From assembly GCA_038246575.1 (NCBI GenBank), contig JBBRVU010000079.1:1-17500 (forward strand): a stretch of DNA of 17,500 nt. Direction: 5' to 3'. This stretch comes from JACCUZ01 sp038246575 (lineage in GTDB: Bacteria > Actinomycetota > Actinomycetes > JACCUZ01). The notes under the pieces were generated by a model. That model did not search any database. It was given only the letters and a program-made list of their open reading frames with translations, and was not told the DNA's origin. The position numbers were made by a program, and so were the translations under genes. Below, one piece after another: positions 1 through 11,360 of this stretch (positions within the stretch are counted from its first letter, which is position 1; every line of letters begins with the position of its first letter).

Positions 1-75
1 GACGCCGCTGTGGCCTACGTCGCCTCCGGTCGTGCTCTGGCTGCCGCGGAGTCGGCCACCGGAACCCTGGCCTGA
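1..75 (+). CDS. hutH: Histidine ammonia-lyase, C-terminal end (partial)
   Basis: Only the last 24 codons and the TGA stop (73-75) are in the window; the readable tail is Ala-rich and ends in ESATGTLA. The frame is open from base 1. The identification rests mainly on position: it ends 48 bases before urocanate hydratase, on the same strand, at the head of a hut operon, where the first enzyme (histidine to urocanate plus ammonia) is expected. The catalytic MIO region lies outside the window, so activity cannot be judged. The 48-base spacer (76-123) holds only the hutU ribosome binding site as far as I can see. Confidence 0.6.
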   Translation, partial: DAAVAYVASGRALAAAESATGTLA

Positions 76-123
76 CCGGACCCGATCCCGTACCCCGTAC
101 TCACCGACCGAGAGGACGTTGTC

Positions 124-1779
<1,656 letters not shown>

Positions 1780-1782
1780 CCC

Positions 1783-3000
1783 GTGACACGTGACGACGCC
1801 GACGGTGGCCAGACCTTCGACGCCATGTGGGCCGCCCTCGAACCCGTCGGTCGCCACGGGGGCACGGGCGGCTATCGGCGGTTCGCGTGGACGGGCGAGG
1901 CTGCGCGTCTGGCCGAGTGGTTCGACGGCGAGGCCGCTGCCCGCGGCCTGGACGTCGTCGTCGACCGGGCCGGGAACCAGTGGGCCTGGTGGGGCGACCC
2001 CGACGCAGCGGTGACGGCCGGCCGACCGGGAGTCGTCGTCGGGTCGCACCTGGACTCGGTGCCCGACGGCGGTGCCTTCGACGGGCCGCTCGGGGTCGTC
2101 TCGGCGTTCGCCGCGGTTGACGCGCTGCGGGCCCGTGGCGTCGAGCCGTCACGGCCGGTCGGGGTGGTGTCCTTCGCCGACGAGGAGGGCGCCCGCTTCG
2201 GCGTGGCCTGCGCGGGGTCTCGGCTGCTCACCGGCGCGCTGACCCCGGACGGTGGTCTCGGCCTCCGCGATGCTGACGGGGTGACGATGGCCGAGGCGAT
2301 GACCCGGTCGGGTCACGACCCGTCGGGTGTCGATCGCGACCACGAGACGCTGCGCCGCATCGGCACCTTCGTCGAGCTGCACGTCGAACAGGGTCGCGGC
2401 CTGGCCGACCTGGACCGGTCGGTGGCGGTCGGCTCGTCGATCTGGCCGCACGGCCGGTGGCGGCTCGACCTGGTCGGCGAGGCCAACCATGCCGGCACGA
2501 CCCGCCTCGACGACCGCCGCGACCCGATGCTCGACCTGGCCGCGGTCATCACCGCAGCACGCGAGCGAGCCGTTGCCCTCGGCTGTGTCGCGACCGTCGG
2601 CAAGGTGCGGGTCGATCCCAACGGGGTCAACGCCATCGCGTCCCAGGTCACCGCCTGGCTGGACGCCCGTGGCCCGGTCGAGGACGACGTCCGCGAGCTC
2701 GCCGCCGAGGTCGCGGCCAGCGGGGGCGTTGCCGCCGTCGAGGAGTCCTTCACCCCGGTCACCCATTTCGTCCCGGAGCTGGTGGCCAGGCTGGCGGCTG
2801 CACTGGACGACGCACCGGTCCTGGCCACCGGCGCCGGCCACGACGCCGGTCTGCTGGCCGCGGCCGGGGTGCCGTCGGCGATGCTCTTCGTCCGCAACCC
2901 GACGGGTGTCTCGCACTCGCCCGCGGAGCATGCCGAGCGCGACGACTGCCTGGCCGGAGTCGAGGCGCTCGCGACCGTCGTCGGCGAGCTGCTGCGATGA
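1783..3000 (+). CDS. M20-family amidohydrolase (allantoate amidohydrolase / N-carbamoylase type), likely N-formylglutamate hydrolase
   Basis: A 405-residue dinuclear-metal amidohydrolase of the M20 peptidase / N-carbamoyl-L-amino-acid hydrolase / allantoate amidohydrolase type. All expected metal ligands are visible: His89 in GSHLDSVPDGG, Asp100 in FDGPLG, Glu134-Glu135 in FADEEGARFG, His200 in ELHVEQG and His378 in GVSHSPAEH. These enzymes hydrolyse a C-N bond in N-acyl or ureido amino acids. The gene is enclosed in the hut operon, 3 bases after hutU and overlapping hutF by 4 bases (ATGA). HutF produces N-formyl-L-glutamate and no classical HutG is visible, so I infer that this enzyme releases formate and glutamate. 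Family membership is firm; the substrate is inferred from context. The GTG start has no strong ribosome binding site and may rely on coupling to hutU. Confidence 0.88.
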   Translation: MTRDDADGGQTFDAMWAALEPVGRHGGTGGYRRFAWTGEAARLAEWFDGEAAARGLDVVVDRAGNQWAWWGDPDAAVTAGRPGVVVGSHLDSVPDGGAFDGPLGVVSAFAAVDALRARGVEPSRPVGVVSFADEEGARFGVACAGSRLLTGALTPDGGLGLRDADGVTMAEAMTRSGHDPSGVDRDHETLRRIGTFVELHVEQGRGLADLDRSVAVGSSIWPHGRWRLDLVGEANHAGTTRLDDRRDPMLDLAAVITAARERAVALGCVATVGKVRVDPNGVNAIASQVTAWLDARGPVEDDVRELAAEVAASGGVAAVEESFTPVTHFVPELVARLAAALDDAPVLATGAGHDAGLLAAAGVPSAMLFVRNPTGVSHSPAEHAERDDCLAGVEALATVVGELLR

Positions 3001-4310
3001 CCTGGTTCGCGGAGCACGCCTGGCTGCCGACCGGCCCGGCCACCGACGTCCTCATCGAGGAGGCCGACGGTCGCTTCACCTCGGTCACCCCGGGGTCGAC
3101 CCCGGGCGGTGCCCGGCGGCTGCCCGGCGTCGTGGTCCCCGGCCTGGCCAACGGCCACAGCCACGCCTTCCATCGTGCGCTGCGGGGCCGCACGCATGGC
3201 GACGGTGGCACGTTCTGGACCTGGCGCGAGCAAATGTACGAGGTCGCTGCCCGGCTGGATCCCGACTCGTACCTCGCGCTCGCCCGGGCGACGTACGCCG
3301 AGATGGCACTGGCCGGCATCACAGCGGTGGGGGAGTTCCACTACCTCCACCACGGGCCCGGCGGCACGCGGTACGCGGAGGCCAACGCGATGGCCGAGGC
3401 CCTCCGCCAGGCGGCCTCGGAGGCGGGGATCCGGCTCACCCTGATCGACGCCTGCTACCTCGCCGGTGGGCTCACGGCCGACGGGCCGCAACCAGTCGAC
3501 GGGGTGCAGTGCCGGTTCGCCGACGCCGATGCCGATGACTGGGCGGCCCGGGTCGAGGCGCTGAGACCCTCGGCCGGGATGCGGGTGGGAGTGGCGGCCC
3601 ACTCGGTGCGGGCCGTGCCCCGCGAGGCGCTGCAGACCGTCGCCCGTGCCGGTGCAGACCGGCCGGTGCATGCCCACCTCTCTGAGCAGCCGGCCGAGAA
3701 CGCGGCGTGTGCCGCCGCATACGGCATGACCCCGACCGCGCTGCTCGCCGAGGCCGGGCTGCTGGGGCCGGGGTCGACGGTGGTGCACGCCACCCACCTC
3801 AGCGCCGACGACATCGCGACGCTGGGCGCCGCGACATCCACGACCTGCGCGTGCCCCACGACCGAACGCGACCTGGCCGACGGGATCGGCCCGGTCCGGG
3901 CGCTGCACGACGCGGGCTCGCCGCTGTCGCTGGGCAGCGACCAGCACGCCGTCATCGACCTGTTCGAGGAGGCTCGGGGGCTGGAGATGCATGAGCGGTT
4001 GAGCACACTGGAGAGGGGCCGGTTCAGTCCCGCCGAGCTGATGGCCGCTCTCACCAGGCACTCCAGCATCGGCTGGACCGACGCCGGCCGGCTCGAACCC
4101 GGGGCACGAGCGGACCTGGTCGCGATCCGGCTCGACACCCCGAGGACCGCGGGGGCGACACCGGAGCAGGTCGTGCTGGCCGCGACGGCGGCCGACGTCG
4201 ACACGGTCCTGGTCGACGGACGGGTCGTCGTCGAGGACGGGCGACACGTGCTCGGCGATGTCGGGGCACTGCTGTCCAGCGCCATCGCCCCGCTGTGGGA
4301 GTCGCGGTGA
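2997..4310 (+). CDS. hutF: Formimidoylglutamate deiminase
   Basis: Amidohydrolase-superfamily TIM-barrel enzyme of 437 residues, close to the usual length of about 450. It deiminates N-formimino-L-glutamate to N-formyl-L-glutamate and ammonia. Metal-site motifs in order are His54 and His56 in NGHSHAFHR, His225 and His227 in HAHLSEQ, His267 in HATHLS, and Asp315 in GSDQHAVIDLFEE. The HLSEQ and SDQHAVID blocks distinguish HutF from guanine deaminase and other relatives. The ATG at 2997 overlaps the stop of the M20 gene (ATGA), and the stop overlaps the likely hutI start (GTGA), so translational coupling is likely. Its presence shows that this organism uses the route through formylglutamate rather than direct formimidoylglutamase cleavage. 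Confidence 0.94.
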   Translation: MTWFAEHAWLPTGPATDVLIEEADGRFTSVTPGSTPGGARRLPGVVVPGLANGHSHAFHRALRGRTHGDGGTFWTWREQMYEVAARLDPDSYLALARATYAEMALAGITAVGEFHYLHHGPGGTRYAEANAMAEALRQAASEAGIRLTLIDACYLAGGLTADGPQPVDGVQCRFADADADDWAARVEALRPSAGMRVGVAAHSVRAVPREALQTVARAGADRPVHAHLSEQPAENAACAAAYGMTPTALLAEAGLLGPGSTVVHATHLSADDIATLGAATSTTCACPTTERDLADGIGPVRALHDAGSPLSLGSDQHAVIDLFEEARGLEMHERLSTLERGRFSPAELMAALTRHSSIGWTDAGRLEPGARADLVAIRLDTPRTAGATPEQVVLAATAADVDTVLVDGRVVVEDGRHVLGDVGALLSSAIAPLWESR

Positions 4311-5464
4311 CAACGACTGTGCTCACCGGGATCGCGGAGCTGGTCACCAACGACCCGGCTGCTGGTGACGGGTCGCGGCTCGGCTTGGTGAACGACGCCG
4401 CGGTCGTCGTCGACGGCGACCGGATCGCCTGGGTCGGATCAGCCGCCGCCGCGCCGGCGGCTGACGAGCGCCGGGATCTCGGCGGGCGAGCGGTGCTGCC
4501 GGGGTTTGTCGACTCACACACTCACCTGGTGTTCGCGGGGGACCGGTCGGCGGAGTTCGCGGCCCGGATGACCGGCACGGCGTACGACGGCGGTGGCATC
4601 GCCACGACGGCGGCGGCGACGCGGGTAGCCGGTGACGACGAGCTGCGCGGTCTGCTCCGGGCCCGGATCGCCGAGATGCGGGCCCAGGGGACCACCACCG
4701 TCGAGGTCAAGAGCGGTTACGGACTATCTGTCGAGCAGGAGGTGCGGGCGCTGCGGCTGGCCCAGGAGGTCACGTCGGAGACCACGTTCCTCGGAGCGCA
4801 CGTGGTGCCGGCAGGGACCGACCGGGCTGACTACCTCGCTCTGGTCACCGGGGCGATGCTCACCGCCTGCGCACCGCACGCCCGCTGGATCGACGTGTTC
4901 TGCGAACCGGCGAGCCCCCACGCCTTCGACGCCGGTGAGGCTCGCGCGGTGCTGCTGGCCGGGCGGGCCGCCGGCCTCGAGCTGCGGGTGCACGGCAACC
5001 AGCTCGCCCCTGGGCCGGGGGTTGCGCTTGCCGTCGAGCTGGGCGCGGCCAGCGTGGACCACTGCACCCACCTCACGGGTGACGACATCGATGCTCTGGC
5101 CGTGGGTGACACCGTCGCCACCCTGCTGCCCGGTGTCGAGTTCTCGACCCGGTCGGCCTACCCCGACGCCCGTCGCCTGCTGGAGAGCGGGGTCACGGTG
5201 GCGCTGGCCACCGACTGCAACCCGGGCACCTGCTACTCCTCGTCGATGCCGTTCGTCATCGCGCTGGCGGTGCGAGAGATGCGGATGACCCCCGCCGAAG
5301 CCCTCTGGGCGGCCACCGCCGGGGGCGCCGCCGCCCTTCGCCGCGACGACGTCGGCGTCATCGCCCCCGGTCGCCGGGCCGACCTGACGGTCCTGGCAGC
5401 CCCGAGCCACCTGCACCTGGCCTACCGGCCGGGCGTACCGATCGCTGCCGCTGTGAACCTCTAG
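4307..5464 (+). CDS. hutI: Imidazolonepropionase
   Basis: Third enzyme of histidine degradation; it hydrolyses 4-imidazolone-5-propionate to N-formimino-L-glutamate. This cytosolic amidohydrolase has 385 residues from the chosen start. The metal site is readable: His71 and His73 in VDSHTHLVFAGDR, His165 in LGAHVVP, His229 in HGNQLAPG, and the family-typical Asp303 in ATDCNPGTCYSSS. DHCTHL (His252, His255) is also conserved. I chose GTG 4307, which overlaps the hutF stop as GTGA and has GGGAG at 4297-4301; an upstream in-frame GTG at 4295 would add four residues. The gene order places hutI last in the operon although it acts before HutF. Confidence 0.95.
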   Translation: MTTTVLTGIAELVTNDPAAGDGSRLGLVNDAAVVVDGDRIAWVGSAAAAPAADERRDLGGRAVLPGFVDSHTHLVFAGDRSAEFAARMTGTAYDGGGIATTAAATRVAGDDELRGLLRARIAEMRAQGTTTVEVKSGYGLSVEQEVRALRLAQEVTSETTFLGAHVVPAGTDRADYLALVTGAMLTACAPHARWIDVFCEPASPHAFDAGEARAVLLAGRAAGLELRVHGNQLAPGPGVALAVELGAASVDHCTHLTGDDIDALAVGDTVATLLPGVEFSTRSAYPDARRLLESGVTVALATDCNPGTCYSSSMPFVIALAVREMRMTPAEALWAATAGGAAALRRDDVGVIAPGRRADLTVLAAPSHLHLAYRPGVPIAAAVNL

Positions 5465-5543
5465 CCGACCCCCTCGACCCGGCCCAGCCTGCGCCGACCG
5501 GGTGCGATCCAGCGAACCTGCCCCGCTGGGACGGAGCGCCCCT

Positions 5544-5549
5544 TACCGT
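5544..5549 (+). promoter_or_regulatory. Putative -10 box for a leaderless diguanylate cyclase transcript
   Basis: TACCGT fits the actinobacterial TANNNT -10 consensus and is followed by six bases and then an in-frame GTG at 5556, the spacing expected when transcription starts at the start codon. No convincing -35 element was found. It is supported mainly by the same arrangement recurring at three other starts in this window. Confidence 0.4.
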
Positions 5550-5555
5550 GTCAAG

Positions 5556-6659
5556 GTGCCCAAGGACTGTGTCGACGACAACGCCGTGCCGCCGACCTCA
5601 GACAAGATCTATGACACGTCGGTCGCCGCCTTCCTGCCGATCAGCGCCGCCACCCTGTCCGCCTTGTACGCGCTTGTCGTGGCGACCCGGCTCGAGACGT
5701 TGGACGGATCCTCCCGGACCCTCCTCGCCGCAACCGGCGCCGGCTGCGCGCTGATCTTCCTCGGCGTCCTGCTGCTGTCCCGTCGCGGCGTCGTCCCGGT
5801 CAAGCTGGCGCAACCGGCCGTCGCCGGGATGCTTGCGCTGGCCCTGGTCGACTCGGCCCTGCAGCTCGTCATCCTGCGCGAGCCACGCCAGACCACGATG
5901 ATCATGCTTCTGGTCGTCGCGGTGGGTGCCCTGCTGCTCGCGGTCCGCTGGGTCGTGGCCATGCTCTACCTGGCGTGGAGCGCTTGGCTCGTCGGCGCCC
6001 TGGTCGTGGGTCCTTCCGGCCAGTGGCCGCACTTCGTGCTCGGCCTGGTGGGCGCCACCGCCATCGCGGTCCTGGCCAACTGGCTGCGCCGGTCCAGCGT
6101 GTCCGACCTCGCGGACGCCCGCGCGGCGGCCACCGCAGCAGCCGTCCGCGACCAGCTCACCGGCGTCGCCAACCGGCGTGGCCTGGCCATGATCGGCGCC
6201 CAGCTCGTCGAGCAGGCCCGGCGGCAGGGTGACGCGGTGCACTGCATCTTCGTCGACATCGACGGACTCAAGCGGGTGAACGACGCCCTCGGCACCGGCG
6301 CCGGCGACGAGGTGCTCGTCGCCGTGGCCGATGCCTTGCGTGAGGTCACGCGAGCCACTGACGTGGTCGCCCGATGGGGCGGCGACGAGTTCTGCATCGT
6401 CGGCCCTGGTCCGGGCATGCCGCCGCTGGAGCTCGAGCGACGGGTCCGCGACAGCGTCAACCAGCACGCCCCGGTGCCACCGGACCTGTGGCCCTCGCGC
6501 GTGAGTGCCGGCGGGGCGATGCTCGCCCCGTGGGACGCCGGCTCCCTGGAGACCCTGCTCGGCAAGGCCGACCAGGAGATGTACCTGCGTCGCTCGCTGC
6601 GCCGGGAGAGTCAGTCGGGCACCATCACACCCTCGGCGCCTCACGCGTCAGCGGAATAG
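5556..6659 (+). CDS. Membrane-anchored diguanylate cyclase (GGDEF)
   Basis: Makes the second messenger c-di-GMP from two GTP. With the GTG 5556 start it has 367 residues: a short cytoplasmic N-terminus, an unclassified membrane domain of about six hydrophobic segments (roughly residues 15-185), then a GGDEF domain. Catalytic features are intact: DQLTGVANRRGL at the domain entry, FVDIDGLKRVND, and GGDEF at about 275-279. An RATD inhibitory I-site sits exactly five residues before GGDEF, so product inhibition is likely. No periplasmic ligand domain is visible, so any signal would be sensed in the membrane. The start is uncertain: in-frame GTG codons lie at 5502, 5556 and 5586, none with a good ribosome binding site. 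I prefer 5556 because a -10 box lies six bases upstream. It follows hutI by 91 bases, has its own terminator, and is probably not part of the hut operon. Confidence 0.88.
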   Translation: MPKDCVDDNAVPPTSDKIYDTSVAAFLPISAATLSALYALVVATRLETLDGSSRTLLAATGAGCALIFLGVLLLSRRGVVPVKLAQPAVAGMLALALVDSALQLVILREPRQTTMIMLLVVAVGALLLAVRWVVAMLYLAWSAWLVGALVVGPSGQWPHFVLGLVGATAIAVLANWLRRSSVSDLADARAAATAAAVRDQLTGVANRRGLAMIGAQLVEQARRQGDAVHCIFVDIDGLKRVNDALGTGAGDEVLVAVADALREVTRATDVVARWGGDEFCIVGPGPGMPPLELERRVRDSVNQHAPVPPDLWPSRVSAGGAMLAPWDAGSLETLLGKADQEMYLRRSLRRESQSGTITPSAPHASAE

Positions 6660-6670
6660 CCCCTCCCGCC

Positions 6671-6691
6671 TGCCCGGAACTGCTCCGGGCA
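6671..6691 (+). terminator. Transcription terminator hairpin after the diguanylate cyclase
   Basis: A perfect 8-bp stem TGCCCGGA / TCCGGGCA with a five-base loop begins 11 bases after the stop codon. No T-run follows, which is common for terminators in high-GC actinobacteria. The remaining 106 bases before the next gene show only its ribosome binding site. Confidence 0.65.
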
Positions 6692-6797
6692 CACACGCTC
6701 CGTAGTTGGGTCTTGTGCGTCGCGGGATCGAGCGGGAACCTGTGCCGTCGCCCGGCCACGACCTGGCCGGGCCGGATCCACCAACGGGAGACCCGAC

Positions 6798-8666
6798 ATG
6801 CCACCACGTCCCAGGCGGTCGACCCGGCGCTTCGCCGTCGTCGCCGCCGCCAGCACCGCCGCCCTCATCGCCACGATCAACCCCGCGCTCGCCTCGACTC
6901 CAGGCGTCACCGATGTCCGCGTCTCGGTCGACGCGCCGTACGTCAAGGCGAACGGCCGGGCGCCCAGCGCGAACGACGCGATCCGGTTCTGCGGAGGGAA
7001 CCGGCGCCAGCAGAACGAGCCGTCGACCGCCGTCGACCCGCGGCAGCCGAACGTGATCGTCGCCGGGTCGAACGACTACTGCACGGTCGAGGGTGCGGGC
7101 GGCACCTGGACCGGCTTCTACCGCTCGACCGACGGTGGCGCGAGCTTCACCGACTCGCTGCTGCCCGGCTATCCGACCGACGACTCGCCGGAGGGCAAGG
7201 CCAGTCCGCTCCAGCAGCGCGGCATCGCTAACGCGGGTGACCCCGTCCAGGCCTGGGACCTCAGGGGCAACCTCTACTACATGGGCAATGCGTTCAACCG
7301 CAGCGCGCCGCAGAACGGCTCGGTGTGGGTGGCGAAGTACGACCAGGACGCCTCGCACTACGTTCGCACGGTCATCGTCGGTCGCGGCACGCCGGCCATC
7401 AACGGGAAGTTCAACGACAAGACCTCCATCGAGGTCGACCGGGGCACGGCGAGTGCCTACCAGGGCAACGTCTACGTCGCGTGGAGCGTCTTCCAGGGCC
7501 GCGGCGGCAACAACGAGATCGTCTTCGCCCGGTCCACCGATGGTGGGCGCACCTTCTCCAACCCGAGCAAGATCTCCGATGGTGTCAAGGGCAACCAGTT
7601 CGCCGATGTCGCGGTCACCAGGGACGGCAAGGTGTTCGTGACCTGGCGCCAGTTCGAGTCCCGCAACGGCAAGCAGCAGGACGCGGTCGTCTACGTGCGT
7701 TCCACCGACGGCGGCCGTTCCTTCACCAAGCCCCAGGTGGTGACGCCCTTCGAGTCCTTCGACGCGGCCGACTTCGCGGGTGATCCGGCAGCGGCCGAGA
7801 AGGCGCATGAGCAGGCGTTCGAGAACGCCGACGGCCCGGAGGGCGAGGTCGGCGCGGAGTCGGTCGGTGACTCGCGCGACTGTGGCTCGGGTCCGTTCGC
7901 CTGCCAGAGCGGGTTCGTGTTCTTCCGCCACGACAGCCAGGCACGGGTCACGGCCGACCCGTCGGGCGACCCGAACACGGTGTACGTCGTCTACGACGCC
8001 ATCCGGCCGGGCACCGAGGTGGCCTCCGAGACCACCTACAACACGGCACCGGCGGAAGGGTCGACGCCGATGGTGGGGCAGGGCGCCATCTACCTGATCA
8101 AGACCGCCGACGCCGGAAAGACCTGGTCAGCACCCACGCTCCTGGCTGCCTCGGCAAGGGGCCACCAGTTCTTCGCCGACATCAACGCCGACGCCGGTGT
8201 GCTGCACGCCGCGTGGCATGACAGTCGTAACGACCCGGCCTACAGCGTGCAGTACCCACCGGCCAACAACGGTTTGGTGCGCGACGCCGGCGGGTTTGCG
8301 ACGCCGACCCGCGGTCTGGACACCTACGGTGCGTCCTCGAGGACTGGTGGCACGACGTGGTCCGTGACGCGGCTGTCGGCGACTGCACAGATGCCCAACT
8401 ACGAGATGTTCGGCGACCGCCGGGTGCCCTTCCATGGGGATTACAACTACGTCTCCTCGGTGGGCTCCTTCGCCTACAACGTGTGGACCGACACTCGTGA
8501 CAGCGAGCCGCCGAACCCCGGCAACGACCCACGCTACGTCGGCGGCGAAGGGTTCGACGTCAACCAGTGCCGGGCAGCGCAGCCCGGTGGCGGGTTCGGG
8601 CCGGACACCTGCCCGAACTCGGGCGGGCTCGACCAGGACATCTTCGGGACGGCCACCACCGGCTGA
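6798..8666 (+). CDS. Secreted Asp-box (BNR) beta-propeller protein, function unknown
   Basis: A 622-residue exported protein. The N-terminus is basic (PRPRRSTRR), followed by a hydrophobic core and an ALA-S cleavage site after about residue 32, so it should be secreted by Sec; the twin arginines are not in a good Tat context. The mature part carries Asp-box repeats of type SxDxGxxF/W: RSTDGGASF (109-117), RSTDGGRTF (245-253), RSTDGGRSF (301-309) and KTADAGKTW (435-443), plus a degenerate RTGGTTW further on. These mark a sialidase-like beta-propeller fold. Six Cys in the mature region could form extracellular disulphides. No membrane anchor or cell-wall sorting motif is visible at the C-terminus. 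I do not see the arginine triad pattern that would justify calling it a sialidase. A GGGAGA ribosome binding site precedes the ATG. Neighbours give no functional clue. Confidence 0.85.
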   Translation: MPPRPRRSTRRFAVVAAASTAALIATINPALASTPGVTDVRVSVDAPYVKANGRAPSANDAIRFCGGNRRQQNEPSTAVDPRQPNVIVAGSNDYCTVEGAGGTWTGFYRSTDGGASFTDSLLPGYPTDDSPEGKASPLQQRGIANAGDPVQAWDLRGNLYYMGNAFNRSAPQNGSVWVAKYDQDASHYVRTVIVGRGTPAINGKFNDKTSIEVDRGTASAYQGNVYVAWSVFQGRGGNNEIVFARSTDGGRTFSNPSKISDGVKGNQFADVAVTRDGKVFVTWRQFESRNGKQQDAVVYVRSTDGGRSFTKPQVVTPFESFDAADFAGDPAAAEKAHEQAFENADGPEGEVGAESVGDSRDCGSGPFACQSGFVFFRHDSQARVTADPSGDPNTVYVVYDAIRPGTEVASETTYNTAPAEGSTPMVGQGAIYLIKTADAGKTWSAPTLLAASARGHQFFADINADAGVLHAAWHDSRNDPAYSVQYPPANNGLVRDAGGFATPTRGLDTYGASSRTGGTTWSVTRLSATAQMPNYEMFGDRRVPFHGDYNYVSSVGSFAYNVWTDTRDSEPPNPGNDPRYVGGEGFDVNQCRAAQPGGGFGPDTCPNSGGLDQDIFGTATTG

Positions 8667-8692
8667 GCCTGACCGATCCACACGCCACAGCT

Positions 8693-8738
8693 GGAGCGGG
8701 GCGGGCAGCGCCGACCGGGCGCCGACCCGTCCCGCTCC
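8693..8738 (+). terminator. Long nested hairpin: probable terminator of the secreted-protein gene
   Basis: GGAGCGGGGCGGG (8693-8705) pairs with CCCGTCCCGCTCC (8726-8738) over 13 bp with one G-U wobble. The loop contains a second stem, GCGCC (8708-8712) with GGCGC (8718-8722). It starts 26 bases after the stop and ends two bases before the -10 box of the leuS leader. It may therefore also act as an operator or occupy the -35 region. There is no T-run. Confidence 0.6.
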
Positions 8739-8740
8739 GC

Positions 8741-8746
8741 TATGGT
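8741..8746 (+). promoter_or_regulatory. Putative -10 box of the leuS leader transcript
   Basis: TATGGT lies six bases upstream of the GTG of the leader ORF (8753), so the transcript could start at the leader start codon. The -35 region is occupied by the right arm of the hairpin at 8693-8738 and shows no clear TTGACA-like hexamer. Confidence 0.5.
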
Positions 8747-8752
8747 GGGCGG

Positions 8753-8788
8753 GTGCGGACCCGGCTGCTCCTTACCGAGCCGCGCTGA
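8753..8788 (+). CDS. Leucine-rich leader peptide MRTRLLLTEPR upstream of leuS
   Basis: An 11-codon ORF, GTG to TGA, with three adjacent leucine codons that are all different (CTG CTC CTT at 8765-8773). It has no ribosome binding site, but its GTG falls at the expected transcription start of the TATGGT box, consistent with leaderless translation. It is followed by a strong hairpin that includes its stop codon, then a T-tract terminator, then leucyl-tRNA synthetase. This is the layout of amino-acid attenuators: shortage of charged tRNA-Leu would stall a ribosome on the Leu codons and change leader folding. The ORF and structures are seen; translation and regulation are inferred. Chance occurrence of a Leu triplet in a short GC-rich ORF is possible, but its position before leuS and a terminator argues against it. 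Confidence 0.6.
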   Translation: MRTRLLLTEPR

Positions 8789-8812
8789 CCACGGCAACGA
8801 CGTCGGCGCGGC
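8762..8812 (+). promoter_or_regulatory. Mutually exclusive leader hairpins (attenuator)
   Basis: Hairpin A pairs CGGCT (8762-8766) with AGCCG (8778-8782) across the Leu codons. Hairpin B pairs GCCGCGCTGAC (8779-8789) with GTCGGCGCGGC (8802-8812): 11 bp with one G-U wobble, including the leader stop codon. A and B share 8779-8782 and cannot coexist. A ribosome stalled on the Leu codons would disrupt A. B abuts the terminator stem directly without sharing bases with it, so how B would block termination is not evident from pairing alone. Confidence 0.5.
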
Positions 8813-8838
8813 GACCCCTCCTGTGCGAGGGGTCTTTT
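8813..8838 (+). terminator. Intrinsic terminator in the leuS leader
   Basis: A perfect 8-bp stem GACCCCTC / GAGGGGTC with loop CTGTGC (8821-8826) is followed at once by TTTT (8835-8838). A T-tract after a hairpin is rare in this sequence. It lies 44 bases upstream of the leuS start, so leuS expression from the upstream promoter requires read-through. Confidence 0.75.
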
Positions 8839-8882
8839 CATGTCCGGGACCGGTGCAGAATGACGAGAAGGCCTGAGAGCAG

Positions 8883-11356
<2,474 letters not shown>

Positions 11357-11360
<4 letters not shown>

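Noticed and set aside
2313..4313. A 666-codon open frame on the reverse strand across the M20 and hutF genes
   Set aside because: It is antisense to two well-recognised enzymes, has low-complexity Arg/Gly/Pro-rich translation and no ribosome binding site or domain; long antisense frames are usual in high-GC coding DNA.
5477..5503. ACCCGG / CCGGGT inverted repeat as terminator of the hut operon
   Set aside because: Only 6 bp with a 15-base loop and no T-run; too weak in GC-rich DNA to call, though its position 13 bases after hutI fits.
6734..6760. GGAACC motif upstream of the secreted-protein gene as an ECF-sigma -35 element
   Set aside because: No matching -10 motif at 16-17 bases; a six-base match alone is not evidence.
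6798..8666. Sialidase annotation for the Asp-box protein
   Set aside because: Asp-boxes show the fold only; no convincing arginine triad or other catalytic set was found.
8741..8882. T-box riboswitch for leuS
   Set aside because: No T-box core sequence like GGTGG-ACCGCG and too little room for a specifier stem; the Leu-codon ORF with terminator explains the region better.
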